DNA of 26,679 bases, taken from Caldilinea sp. (GTDB taxonomy: Bacteria; Chloroflexota; Anaerolineae; Caldilineales; Caldilineaceae). Location: NCBI GenBank assembly GCA_025055055.1, contig JANWYX010000148.1, positions 1-26,679 on the forward strand, read 5' to 3'. The notes beneath the pieces were generated by a model, which was given only the letters and a program-made list of their open reading frames with translations, was not told the origin of the DNA and made no database searches. The position numbers were made by a program, and so were the translations under genes. Of the stretch, positions 1 to 24,127 are shown piece by piece; within the stretch, counting starts at the first letter, position 1; every line of letters begins with the position of its first letter.

Positions 1-1986
<1,986 letters not shown>

Positions 1987-2009
1987 AGCCAATCATGAGG
2001 TCAGAACGT

Positions 2010-3371
<1,362 letters not shown>

Positions 3372-3417
3372 GAGAAGGTGTTCACCGACTGTATGCACCG
3401 ACGGCTATTTCCCCGTT

Positions 3418-3463
3418 CGGAGGTCGGCGCTGCGGAGCCGCCGACCTCCGAGCTGCATTTTTT
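3418..3463 (+). terminator. Intrinsic terminator after thrC
   Basis: A 12-bp GC-rich stem (3418-3429 with 3439-3450, no mismatch) has a 9-nt loop. It is followed, after six bases, by a run of T at 3458-3463. The T run is on the plus strand, so it suits thrC. It touches the stop codon of the convergent glycosidase gene. The minus-strand side of the stem is followed by A/G-rich sequence and should terminate poorly. Confidence 0.7.
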
Positions 3464-5081
3464 ACGGATTGGGATCGTATTTGCACCGCTGCCCTTTCAG
3501 GCTGTTCAGATAAATGCACAGCTCGATATATGCAGGTCGCCAGTGCAAGGCGTCGATCGGGCTTGGCTCCATCAACGCCCACCAGTATTGTTCCTCATCC
3601 TGCGGATTGCCATCCGTTAGCCAATCGAGGTTGGGCATCGTCAACGCGCTCATCAACCCAATCCACGGCTGCCAGTTCGCCGCAGCGTATTGGTAGGCGC
3701 GCTTGAGGTAATCTGCCTGCACGAACATATCGATGCCGGCGTCTGCGCCGTGCCATTTGTAGGCAGGGTTGACGGGATCGAACGTCCAACCGAACTCGAG
3801 CAGGACGATTTTCTTGTTGGCGTCGCCGTAACGCTCCATGATGCGGCGAATGTCTTCCACGTGACGGAAGGCGAAGAAGCGATACCCCCCGTATTTAGGA
3901 TTTCTGACCGCCTCCTCTGGATCGAGCTCGGGTGGCGCAGCATAGCCGGCGCCGTGTACGCCCAGCGCGTCGAAATATCCGTTGCTATTGCCGCCCATGG
4001 CCTGATACATGCGCTCATAGAAAAGGTCGTCCGGCATAGCGATTTCATTGTCGTCGCCGGTTGGCGCCATGCCCGCACTGATCACGATGGCGTTGGGATT
4101 GGCCGCCTTGATGGCGCGATAGGCCTTGCCCAGGAACTGCACATATTCGACCGGATTTGGGCGTTTGCCGCCCCACTCGCGCGCCAGGTTCGGCTCGTTC
4201 CAGATCTGATAGGCCTGGATGCAACCGACGGCTCCCGGTTGGCAGTTGTAGCGTTTCGCCAGCGCGCCGGCGAATTCTGCAAAGGCATCGCCGTTCTGAG
4301 GGGGATCTCCGGCCCAGAAATTGCGCACCTCGGGGTCAAGGCTGAGCCTCGCCAAAATTTTTAGGCCGCGCGCATTGGCGTGCGAGACGACCTGGTCTGC
4401 GATCGACCAGTCGAAACGTCCACGGCCGGCGCCTTCGATCGCTTCCCAAGAGAACGTCTGCTTGACCCAGTTGAAACCGGCGTCTTTGACCAGGTCCAGA
4501 TCGCGATCGCGAATCTCTTCCCGCCACCAGACAAAGACCTGCACGCCGTAGTCGGGGCTGCTCATGGTGGCCGGTGCAAAGCTGCCGGTGAAGCCGCTCG
4601 CCCCACTTGAAGACGGCTGTGCAGCGTCCTGGCTTCCGGAGGAGGTCTCCGCCACTTGATCGACGAGGATCATGAACTCTGCTGCGCCCCATCCCAGCGG
4701 AGTGCCGTTTTCCGCCAATTGCAACCATGCACCGTCGTCGGAGCGTCCTAGCACCAGAAAGGTCTCGCCTGCGCTCGCCAGCCGCACAATCGAGTTCTGC
4801 GTGCCCGGGCCGCTGCGGATGTTGAGCTGATCCACGGCGACGCGTGCAAACTGTTGGGGCGTCGGCGTTGACTGTGGAGCGCTCGGTGCAGCCGTTTGCG
4901 CCGGGGCGGCGCTGTCGGTTGGATTGCTTGCGGGCGCAATCGTCGGCGTCGGCGTTGTTTGCGCCTGGGCGGCGACCGGCGTCTTGGTGGGCGTTGGCGT
5001 CGGTTCACTGCCGCCGCCACAGGCGGCCAGGAGCAACGCCGCCCCTGTGAGCAGAACGAACAATCTCAGCGGAAGTCGCAT
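3462..5081 (-). CDS. Lipoprotein with SH3b domain and GH39-like glycosidase domain
   Basis: Predicted lipoprotein: the N terminus MRLPLRLFVLLTGAALLLAAC ends in a lipobox (LAAC, then GGG), followed by a Pro/Thr/Ala-rich linker of about 55 residues, a cell-surface spacer. One bacterial SH3 domain follows (LNIRSGPGTQNSIVRL ... GWGAAEFM). The C-terminal ~360 residues form a clan GH-A barrel: QIWNEPNLAREW carries the expected acid/base Glu (about residue 296) and VLLEFGW the expected nucleophile (about 429). It probably hydrolyses or binds a glycan outside the cell; substrate unknown. ATG 5081 has AAAGGA 8 nt upstream; ATG 5090 and ATG 5099 are in frame but poorly placed, and a 5099 start would add six residues before the signal. 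It is the last of three paralogous genes on this strand, 26 bp after the preceding stop. Confidence 0.85.
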   Translation of the reverse strand: MRLPLRLFVLLTGAALLLAACGGGSEPTPTPTKTPVAAQAQTTPTPTIAPASNPTDSAAPAQTAAPSAPQSTPTPQQFARVAVDQLNIRSGPGTQNSIVRLASAGETFLVLGRSDDGAWLQLAENGTPLGWGAAEFMILVDQVAETSSGSQDAAQPSSSGASGFTGSFAPATMSSPDYGVQVFVWWREEIRDRDLDLVKDAGFNWVKQTFSWEAIEGAGRGRFDWSIADQVVSHANARGLKILARLSLDPEVRNFWAGDPPQNGDAFAEFAGALAKRYNCQPGAVGCIQAYQIWNEPNLAREWGGKRPNPVEYVQFLGKAYRAIKAANPNAIVISAGMAPTGDDNEIAMPDDLFYERMYQAMGGNSNGYFDALGVHGAGYAAPPELDPEEAVRNPKYGGYRFFAFRHVEDIRRIMERYGDANKKIVLLEFGWTFDPVNPAYKWHGADAGIDMFVQADYLKRAYQYAAANWQPWIGLMSALTMPNLDWLTDGNPQDEEQYWWALMEPSPIDALHWRPAYIELCIYLNSLKGQRCKYDPNP

Positions 5082-5107
5082 CGTTTCCATCCTTTTCATC
5101 CGGTGGC

Positions 5108-6859
<1,752 letters not shown>

Positions 6860-6888
6860 ACTTAAGCTCCTTTCATCGAAGTGCACGG

Positions 6889-6914
6889 CAGGGGCGACGC
6901 ATGCGTCGCCCCTG
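6889..6914. repeat. 26-bp perfect palindrome in intergenic spacer
   Basis: The half site CAGGGGCGACGCA is followed directly by its exact reverse complement. It lies in the 117-bp gap between two cotranscribed glycosidase genes, just upstream of the ribosome-binding site of the second. Palindromes built on GGGGCGACGCATGCGTCGCCCC are familiar as dispersed intergenic repeats in several bacterial groups, recalled from general knowledge and not searched. In RNA it would form a strong hairpin that could adjust the mRNA level of the downstream gene. Confidence 0.75.
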
Positions 6915-6976
6915 GGTCCCTGTTCGATCTTCAAGTCACTCGGACATTGTTGACTTTACATTATGTTGACTTCAGA

Positions 6977-10153
<3,177 letters not shown>

Positions 10154-10348
10154 ATTCTGTCCACTCCTTCAGAAAACTAAGTTCACCGGTTCACTTTCCA
10201 TCGGAGAATCGACTGGCGACAACGCTCGTAGATGCTCGTATCATTTGTGATGAGTTCTCTTTTTTGTCAGCGTCGGCCTACTCTCTCGCTTGCAGGCGCG
10301 CCTCAACCGTCCCGATGCGCAACCTTTTAGGAACACGGTCAAGCAGCT

Positions 10349-10377
10349 ATCTTAGCATACGGTGAAATGTGCGCCAA
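10349..10377 (-). promoter_or_regulatory. Candidate sigma-70 promoter for the glycosidase genes
   Basis: On the minus strand TTGGCG (10377-10372) and TAAGAT (10354-10349) are separated by 17 nt. The predicted start would lie about 190 nt upstream of ATG 10153, leaving a long leader. Each hexamer is a moderate match. Confidence 0.35.
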
Positions 10378-10421
10378 AAAGGCGGGGAAAGGTTGAAAAT
10401 TCGTCCCCTCTTTTCCCTCGA

Positions 10422-10430
10422 TGGTATACT
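10422..10430 (+). promoter_or_regulatory. Extended -10 promoter for a leaderless mRNA
   Basis: TGGTATACT is a good extended -10 element. Counting 6-8 nt downstream puts the transcription start at about 10437, at the ATG of the next gene (10439). No -35 is evident at the usual distance, which the extended -10 makes unnecessary, and there is no ribosome-binding site. Confidence 0.5.
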
Positions 10431-10438
10431 CTAACAAT

Positions 10439-11788
10439 ATGTCCTATGAATTGTCTGACGACTTGTCGCATTTGGATTCGTCGCTGCGTTCCCATCGCTG
10501 GCTTGAGCGTCTGTTGTTGCTGATTTTTCTTCTCTGTTTGGTCGTCGGCCTCGGTGCCCTTGCGCTTTTCTTTGCCGTGCGCAACAGCGCCCGACCTTCG
10601 CTGAACGTCGATCCGCTGCGGTCTGTCCGCGTGAATTTGATAGACTCCTCGCTCGCCTTGCGTCAGTTGAGTGGAGATCCAGCGGCGGCGCTGGCGGCCC
10701 AAACGATGCAGGCCGGTTATCTGGAGACCGCTCGCGCCATCTTGACCTTTGCGACGGACATTTCGCCGGTGGAGCGCAGCGCTCGTCTGAGCCATCTTGC
10801 GCGCGCCTACCTGGCGGCCGGTCAGCGCGATGCTGCCGCGCAGATCTATGCTCAGGTGATTTCCGCCGCCATCTTGGAAGATGCCATACCGCTCACCGAG
10901 CGGGTTCACTTGCTCAAATTGAGCGCAGACGGCCTGCACAAAACAGGCTTTGAAGACGCCGCCGTCGACGCTGCCACGCAGGCGCTGCGCATCGCAGTGC
11001 AGGCGCCCGGGCTTCTCCCCGCCCAACGCAGCGCGCTTTTCAATGACCTGCGCGCCGTTGTCGAACAATTCGACCGTTCCGATCCCGCCGTCGAGACGCT
11101 GCGTCTCCAATTGCGCGACTACGTGCGCAATCCTTATCTTACCGGCGCCGGCTTGATCGTGACGCCAACTTTGGCGACGTTTCCTCAACAGATCGCCTAC
11201 GATTCTCTGACGCAAGAAAAGATCGCCGCACGACAGCAGGCTGCCCGCATCCTGGCGGATCGCATCGCTTTTACCGGCGGCGTCGACATCGAACCGGAGC
11301 GACAGGCGCTTGCGCAGGCGCTGCTGGAGGAAGACCAGGCGCGCACACACTTTTATCAAAACCCTGGTGAGCTTTCGCGCGAGCAACAACTGTGGCTCTG
11401 GCTCGATCATCGCGCTTGGCTGGTGGAAAAGGCGCGCATTGCCCTGCAAGGGTACGGGATCTCGCTTCTGCCGCAATGGGAGAGCGAACTGGATGGGATT
11501 CTCAACCGATTGAACGCCGACTACGTCTTTCTGAATTCATTGATGACAGCCTTTGTGGTTGATCGACCCACCACGACGGAGCAGCGCTTGCTTCAGGTGG
11601 AAAGTCATCACTGGGCGGCGGCGCAGGCCATGCGCGGGTTGTATCCGAACGCGCCGACCGACGACATCGGCGAGCTGTTGCGCGGCCTTCAGGAGGAGCT
11701 TCGACGCGAGGGAACGCCGCTGGCGCTGCCCGTGATCTTCGATCCTGCTGCAACACCGCCCGGTTTTCGCATCCAACCGGCCCCATGA
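10439..11788 (+). CDS. Membrane-anchored helical-repeat (TPR-like) protein of unknown function
   Basis: About 449 residues. One membrane helix (LLLLIFLLCLVVGLGALAL) lies about 25 residues from the N terminus, and the rest should be extracytoplasmic. Residues about 80-230 are alpha-helical with TPR-like pairs (GYLETARAILTFATDIS, AYLAAGQRDAAAQIYAQVI). No catalytic motif is visible. ATG 10421 is an alternative start but overlaps the predicted -10 element, so ATG 10439 is preferred. The next gene starts 13 bp after the stop, so the two are probably cotranscribed. It is divergent from the glycosidase set. I do not recognise a named family. Confidence 0.75.
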   Translation: MSYELSDDLSHLDSSLRSHRWLERLLLLIFLLCLVVGLGALALFFAVRNSARPSLNVDPLRSVRVNLIDSSLALRQLSGDPAAALAAQTMQAGYLETARAILTFATDISPVERSARLSHLARAYLAAGQRDAAAQIYAQVISAAILEDAIPLTERVHLLKLSADGLHKTGFEDAAVDAATQALRIAVQAPGLLPAQRSALFNDLRAVVEQFDRSDPAVETLRLQLRDYVRNPYLTGAGLIVTPTLATFPQQIAYDSLTQEKIAARQQAARILADRIAFTGGVDIEPERQALAQALLEEDQARTHFYQNPGELSREQQLWLWLDHRAWLVEKARIALQGYGISLLPQWESELDGILNRLNADYVFLNSLMTAFVVDRPTTTEQRLLQVESHHWAAAQAMRGLYPNAPTDDIGELLRGLQEELRREGTPLALPVIFDPAATPPGFRIQPAP

Positions 11789-11801
11789 CCGGAGAATGCC
11801 C

Positions 11802-12668
11802 ATGAGCGAACTGGACAATCTCGAGCTTTATGCTTTCAGTCGCCTCTATGACCGCGCCGGCGACCCGACGCATCCTGCGCGCGGGCTGAAAGCAGCGCAG
11901 GAGTGGCTTGCTCGACAGCCGAGTCGTCTCTATGCGGAAGTCGCGCGTTTTGACCTTCCCTATGACGTCCGACCGCTGGCCAACGCCGTCGCGCACCTGT
12001 GCGCGCCTGAAGGAAAGCCTCCGGCAGCAGCGATCGGAGACGGCGTAGATGCGCGCGGCCTGCGGAGCCTTCTCCACTTCGACGGGCATCCTGCCTACAC
12101 GTTCGCCTTTCTCTGGGGATTGGCGAGAGCGGCTGGAGGGCAGGATTCGGCGCCACCTACGCTCGACCTTGCCTGGCTGGAAAGCCTGACGCCGACGACG
12201 CCCCATGCGGCCAATCCCGCCAAACACCTGGCGCAACGCTTTTATGCGCGCGTGCCACTGTTGTGGGCGGAGGAAGGCTGGCAGACCGAAATCGCTCACG
12301 ACTGGCGGCTGCGCATCTTGCGATACGCTGAAAGCGCCGCCATCGTCGCCGATTTCAGAGAAATGCAGCATGCATGGAGCATGGCGCGTTTCCCCAATTT
12401 CTGGATAAACGCCCTCTGCGTGGCCAAGATCGGCGCCGTCGCCTCGGACAAAGAGGCGCAGGCAAATGCGCTCCAATCCATCTTGCAAAAAAGACGATTT
12501 AATACAATCCATATTGAAGTTCCCGGAGACGATCCCTTGACGCGTGCAGTGCACCTGCTCTATTTCGGCGAGTGGGTGGCGCTGTATCTAGCCGCCCTGA
12601 ACGGCGTCGAACCCGAGGCGCGCGTGCCGCTGCAGCTGCTGGGCCTGATCGGCGGCCGAACGTCATGA
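11802..12668 (+). CDS. SIS-like protein resembling the C-terminal half of bifunctional phosphoglucose/phosphomannose isomerase
   Basis: 288 residues. From about residue 130 it follows the C-terminal SIS domain of bifunctional PGI/PMI enzymes: NPAKHLAQRFYARVPLLW, a block at FREMQHAWSM where those enzymes have LxHNE, and near the end LLYFGEWVALYLAALNGVEP, matching their LGDYVSYYLALLRGVDP segment. The catalytic Glu of HNE is replaced (QHAW, His about 190), and the expected N-terminal SIS domain is short or strongly diverged. It is therefore probably not an active isomerase; sugar-phosphate binding or a structural role is possible. GGAG at 11791-11794 is 7 nt before ATG 11802, which is preferred over ATG 11796. 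Family assignment is from memory of the motifs. Confidence 0.65.
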   Translation: MSELDNLELYAFSRLYDRAGDPTHPARGLKAAQEWLARQPSRLYAEVARFDLPYDVRPLANAVAHLCAPEGKPPAAAIGDGVDARGLRSLLHFDGHPAYTFAFLWGLARAAGGQDSAPPTLDLAWLESLTPTTPHAANPAKHLAQRFYARVPLLWAEEGWQTEIAHDWRLRILRYAESAAIVADFREMQHAWSMARFPNFWINALCVAKIGAVASDKEAQANALQSILQKRRFNTIHIEVPGDDPLTRAVHLLYFGEWVALYLAALNGVEPEARVPLQLLGLIGGRTS

Positions 12669-12699
12669 AAACGTCGGACGAGAGGGTGACAAAAGGCGT

Positions 12700-12728
12700 T
12701 TGACAGGGTGTAGACTCCGGCGTATACT
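12700..12728 (+). promoter_or_regulatory. Near-consensus sigma-70 promoter
   Basis: TTGACA at 12700-12705 and TATACT at 12723-12728 are separated by exactly 17 nt. The transcription start is expected at about 12735. It lies 32 bp after the preceding stop codon and drives the leader described next. It is the strongest promoter-like sequence in the window. Confidence 0.8.
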
Positions 12729-12738
12729 GACGTTATAG

Positions 12739-12791
12739 GTTAACGGAGAGTTAATCCGTTAATCAGCGATTAACGTAATCAGCGATTAACG
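12739..12791. promoter_or_regulatory. Cluster of GTTAATC / GATTAACG operator-like repeats
   Basis: GTTAA occurs at 12739, 12750 and 12758. A perfect 8-bp inverted repeat CGTTAATC-AGC-GATTAACG spans 12757-12775. A second copy, lacking one base in its left arm (CGTAATC-AGC-GATTAACG), spans 12774-12791. The cluster starts at the predicted transcription start, where a bound repressor would block initiation or elongation. Confidence 0.55.
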
Positions 12792-12930
12792 CAAACCTGC
12801 GAGTTTTGGTTGTTGTCGTTCCTTCCGATTTACATGCTGCGGCGATGAATCGTTGTGCGTCGAGGAGGGCGCAGAGGAGTGACGATCAAAACGCCAATTG
12901 CAAATGTTCGATCGATACGTCAATGAAACC

Positions 12931-12960
12931 ACCCAGTGCGCGCTTGCGCCTGGGTTTTTT
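12931..12960 (+). terminator. Intrinsic terminator upstream of the SWIM gene
   Basis: The stem CCCAG-GCGC / GCGC-CTGGG (9 bp, one bulged T, GCTT loop) is followed directly by TTTTTT. The SWIM gene starts 83 bp further on, with no clear promoter in between. Confidence 0.8.
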
Positions 12961-13019
12961 GTTCGATTCGCTTCAGAAACACAGCTCGCTTCAAAATACG
13001 GCCAATCCATTCAGGTCTC

Positions 13020-13294
<275 letters not shown>

Positions 13295-13339
13295 ATCGCC
13301 TGATGCGCCGAACGGCGCCTCTCTCAATTAGATCAACAG

Positions 13340-13361
13340 CAACTAAATATCAACTAAATAT
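13340..13361. repeat. Two tandem copies of an 11-bp repeat
   Basis: CAACTAAATAT is present twice without a gap, just before the terminator of the SWIM gene. The surrounding bases are AT-rich. No function can be seen; a binding site or a slippage product are equally possible. Confidence 0.7.
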
Positions 13362-13367
13362 GTAGCG

Positions 13368-13403
13368 CTAGGGGGCAGAACATTGCCCCTTAGTTTTGTT
13401 TTT
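13368..13403 (+). terminator. Intrinsic terminator after the SWIM gene
   Basis: A 10-bp stem (13368-13377 with 13384-13393, one G-T pair) and 6-nt loop are followed by TTTTGTTTTT. Confidence 0.8.
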
Positions 13404-13466
13404 GCTCCGGTTCTTTGCGGGTTGTCGTTGGGCGGGCAAATTCGCAGAAAAATTTTCGCAGAAGGT

Positions 13467-13496
13467 TTGGATGCTACTCTCTGTCTGTGATATGCT
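13467..13496 (+). promoter_or_regulatory. Promoter for the flippase-ugd operon
   Basis: TTGGAT at 13467-13472 and TATGCT at 13491-13496 have an 18-nt spacer, and the -10 is preceded by TGA, close to an extended -10. The start would be at about 13503, 34 nt before TTG 13537. Confidence 0.5.
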
Positions 13497-13536
13497 GCAC
13501 CTTGGCTGAACTGGCGTATAAGGAGTGAAACTGGGC

Positions 13537-14604
13537 TTGAAACGAAATCTGCAAATGGCGCTTGGCCTGGTTGTCAGCGCACTTTTCATCTACTGGGCGC
13601 TGCCCGGCCTTCATCTTCCCACCGTGGCGGAGGCGCTGCAGACGGCGAATTACCTGTGGCTCTTTCCCGGCGTAGCCGTCTATATGGTGGGGCTGTGGGT
13701 GCGCACCTGGCGCTGGCAATACATCTTGCGGCCGGTCAAACGAGTTCCGGTGAAGACGCTGTTCCCGATGGTCTGCATCGGTTACTTCGGCAATAACGTC
13801 TTTCCTTTTCGGGCCGGAGAGCTGCTGCGCTCTTATGTACTGAAGCGGCGCACCAACGTCGCCATCACCACGAGCTTGGCAACGGTGATTATCGAACGCG
13901 TCACCGACGGTCTGGTGATGCTGCTCTTTGTCTTTCTGGCGCTTCCCTTTGCGCCGATGCCGTCGTTCTTTCGCAACATCGTGGTGGCGACGACGGCGTT
14001 ATTTTCGCTGGCGACGCTTTTGTTCATGTGGATGGCGATTCAACCGGAGCGCGTGGAACGCTTTTATAATCTTCTGGCCAGCGCAGTGCTGCGCGGCCGT
14101 TTACGCCGGCGTGCAGACGCACTGTACGAGCGATTTATGCTCGGGCTGCGCAGTCTGCGCCATCCTTCGGACGTGATCATGATTTTTTTCACCAGCGTTC
14201 TCATCTGGCTCCTGGAAACCGTAAAGTACTGGTTCGTCATGCACGCCTTCGATTTCTCGGTCAGCTTCATCGTGCTGATGCTGATGAACGGGCTGGTCAA
14301 CCTGGCGACGACGTTGCCGGCTGCGCCCGGCTACATCGGCACATTCGACGCGCCGGGCATCAAGACGCTGGAGGCCTTCGGCGTTGACGCCTCGATCGCG
14401 GCCGGCTATACGTTCACGCTGCACGCTGCACTGTGGGCGCCGGTGACGCTGCTCGGCGGCTATTATTTCTGGCGCGAACATCTGCGCCTCAGCGACATCG
14501 AGGCGGCCCAACGCCAGGTCGAAGCGGCGTCTCCGCCGGTCGAAGCGTCTGAGCGCGAAAAGGCGGCGGACTCTTCTGCGCCCATCGTCTGCGCGAAGAA
14601 GTGA
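13537..14604 (+). CDS. UPF0104 / lysylphosphatidylglycerol-synthase-type integral membrane flippase
   Basis: About 355 residues with seven to eight membrane helices and a charged C-terminal tail (ASEREKAADSS). It has the conserved family blocks: WRWQYIL after the second helix, GYFGNNVFPFRAGELLRSYVL, and ATVIIERVTDGLVMLLF. The family is the transmembrane part of MprF and its stand-alone relatives, involved in moving or modifying lipids and lipid-linked sugars. Next to UDP-glucose dehydrogenase this suggests glycolipid or cell-envelope polysaccharide work (inference). AGGAG at 13521-13525 overlaps the first possible start, GTG 13525, so TTG 13537, 11 nt downstream, is the better start. Confidence 0.85.
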   Translation: MKRNLQMALGLVVSALFIYWALPGLHLPTVAEALQTANYLWLFPGVAVYMVGLWVRTWRWQYILRPVKRVPVKTLFPMVCIGYFGNNVFPFRAGELLRSYVLKRRTNVAITTSLATVIIERVTDGLVMLLFVFLALPFAPMPSFFRNIVVATTALFSLATLLFMWMAIQPERVERFYNLLASAVLRGRLRRRADALYERFMLGLRSLRHPSDVIMIFFTSVLIWLLETVKYWFVMHAFDFSVSFIVLMLMNGLVNLATTLPAAPGYIGTFDAPGIKTLEAFGVDASIAAGYTFTLHAALWAPVTLLGGYYFWREHLRLSDIEAAQRQVEAASPPVEASEREKAADSSAPIVCAKK

Positions 14605-14668
14605 GTTTACATGATAAGCACCGAGGTGGAATGAAACTATGTGTGCACAACAGAATGGGAGAAGAAAT

Positions 14669-18599
<3,931 letters not shown>

Positions 18600-18633
18600 T
18601 GCAGGTATACATTGCCGCCCAGGATGGACGGTC

Positions 18634-19008
18634 ATGATGCGCACCGGCGTAGACATTATTGAAATCGAGCGGGTGCGTGCAGCCATTGATGCGCATGGAG
18701 AGCGCTTCCTACGCCGCGTCTATACCGATGCAGAGCGAATCTGTTGCGGCGATCGCGTCGAATCGCTGGCTGCACGGTTTGCCGCCAAAGAAGCCGTCGC
18801 CAAGGCGCTTGGTGTCGGCGTCTGGCGAGAGGGCGTGGGGTGGACAGACATCGAAGTGTTGCGCGATGCGTGCGGCGCGCCGACGCTGCATTTGCACGGC
18901 GCAGCGGCCGTACGTGCCGCCGAACTGGGGTTGACCATGTGGTCGATCAGTTTGAGCCATCATCGCACGCAGGCGATCGCCTTTGTGGTTGCCATGGGTG
19001 AAGCGTAA
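18634..19008 (+). CDS. acpS: Holo-[acyl-carrier-protein] synthase
   Basis: Transfers 4'-phosphopantetheine from CoA to acyl carrier protein, switching on fatty-acid synthesis. 124 residues, normal length, with the two family signatures GVDIIEIERV (Mg-binding Asp) and FAAKEAVAKALG (Glu and Lys), and the C-terminal WSISLSHHRTQAIAFVV. Start at the first of two adjacent ATG codons (18634, 18637), 34 bp after the M16 stop. It is probably in the same operon. Confidence 0.93.
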   Translation: MMRTGVDIIEIERVRAAIDAHGERFLRRVYTDAERICCGDRVESLAARFAAKEAVAKALGVGVWREGVGWTDIEVLRDACGAPTLHLHGAAAVRAAELGLTMWSISLSHHRTQAIAFVVAMGEA

Positions 19009-19024
19009 AGGTTTGCGAGGGAAT

Positions 19025-19361
<337 letters not shown>

Positions 19362-19396
19362 ACTGTAAGCCGAAAGAGGACACAGGTCCATCCGGG

Positions 19397-19426
19397 TTAG
19401 GCCGACGGCGTCAAATCGAGTATAAT
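19397..19426 (+). promoter_or_regulatory. Promoter of gyrA
   Basis: A perfect TATAAT at 19421-19426 lies 48 nt before the gyrA start. At 18 nt spacing the -35 region is TTAGGC (19397-19402), a weak match. Confidence 0.55.
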
Positions 19427-19473
19427 TTGAGGCTGAAGGTAGAGATCACTGTAGAGGTGCAGGAGCCTTTTGG

Positions 19474-22206
<2,733 letters not shown>

Positions 22207-22207
22207 T

Positions 22208-23581
<1,374 letters not shown>

Positions 23582-23791
23582 TTTCTCAAGCTTGATCGAC
23601 GGCATCTTGAGATGCGCCATAGCGAACGCGTATCGGCATTGTTTGTCTGGGCACAGGTGTCGCTATGCGCATAGACGCTGTGACACGCATAGCGCTCGAC
23701 CTGGGCTGCAAAGCCTTCCGCCTTTAGCCCGCCCTTCACTTGCTCCGGCGCCGGCTCCGACCGGTCGATGATAGAGCATAAGAACAGGGCT
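23582..23791. other. Junction between the core operon and the RHS island
   Basis: No convincing gene. Convergent ends of the regulator gene (plus) and the RHS remnant (minus). Holds TCTCAAG/CTTGAGA (arms 23584-23590 and 23606-23612), an inverted repeat CGCTATGCG / CGCATAGCG (23661-23669 and 23686-23694), and an overlapping 12-bp palindrome CTATGCGCATAG at 23663-23674. None has a T run. A 79-codon minus-strand frame (to 23566) exists but matches nothing I know. Confidence 0.5.
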
Positions 23792-24127
23792 TTACTCCGT
23801 GTCACCTGAAGTCAGCGCATTGTCCGCCTCCGGCACGATTGTATCCGGCGAGAGGAAGTGCCCCAGCGCCGGGTCATACCAACGGGCGTTGTAGAAGTAC
23901 AGCCCCGGCGCCGCCTCCTCCCGCTGGCCGGTGAAGCGATAGGTGGTGGGCGTCGTCCCCGACGCAAAGCGGGTTGCGCCGAAGGGGCGATAGCGCAGCT
24001 CGCCCGTCTTGGTCGTCCCGCTCACGACGTAGGCCGTCCCGCCCAGGTGGTCGTTCAGCAGCCAGTGGAGCGTCCCGCCGTCGCGCAGGGCGATGCTCTG
24101 TCCACTGATGGTGTAGTACTTCTTCAC
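23792..24127 (-). pseudogene. RHS core fragment without a toxin tail
   Basis: Translates to an RHS/YD-repeat core end: KKYYTISGQSIALRDGG, LNDHLGGTAYVVSG, RYRPFGATRF, TYRFTGQREE, GLYFYNARWYDPALGHFL, then SPDTIVPEADNAL. Homology with the other RHS copies stops exactly after NAL (23813), where the complete cores go on with DYHRYAYVRFNP. Here six unrelated residues and a stop follow. No start signal or N-terminal RHS part precedes it; it begins at the stop codon of the upstream membrane gene. It is therefore a displaced or truncated remnant. Confidence 0.75.
23813..23957. repeat. RHS core repeat, copy A
   Basis: 145 bp matching 25317-25461 with 5 differences and no gap (counted by eye). It encodes TPTTYRFTGQREEAAPG to SPDTIVPEA on the minus strand. 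Such core identity is the usual crossover site in RHS tail exchange. Confidence 0.9.

Larger units (their letters stand above)
12735..12960 (+). ncRNA. Leader or small RNA between a strong promoter and an intrinsic terminator
   Basis: A transcript starting at about 12735 would meet the intrinsic terminator at 12931-12960 after about 225 nt. It contains no convincing reading frame with a ribosome-binding site. It matches no RNA class I can recognise: no SRP-RNA, tmRNA or common riboswitch core is visible. It could be an attenuated 5' leader of the SWIM gene at 13043 or a free-standing small RNA. The first 55 nt hold the repeated GTTAATC/GATTAACG motif, so the RNA can also fold there. Confidence 0.4.

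Noticed and set aside
12735..12960. A known riboswitch or housekeeping RNA (SRP RNA, tmRNA, 6S, c-di-GMP)
   Set aside because: No conserved core of these classes could be recognised by eye; left as an unassigned leader.
13304..13318. GCGCC-GAAC-GGCGC hairpin after the SWIM stop codon
   Set aside because: Short and without a T run; the hairpin at 13368 is a far better terminator.
23584..23612. TCTCAAG/CTTGAGA as terminator of the regulator gene
   Set aside because: Seven-bp stem with a long loop and no following T run.
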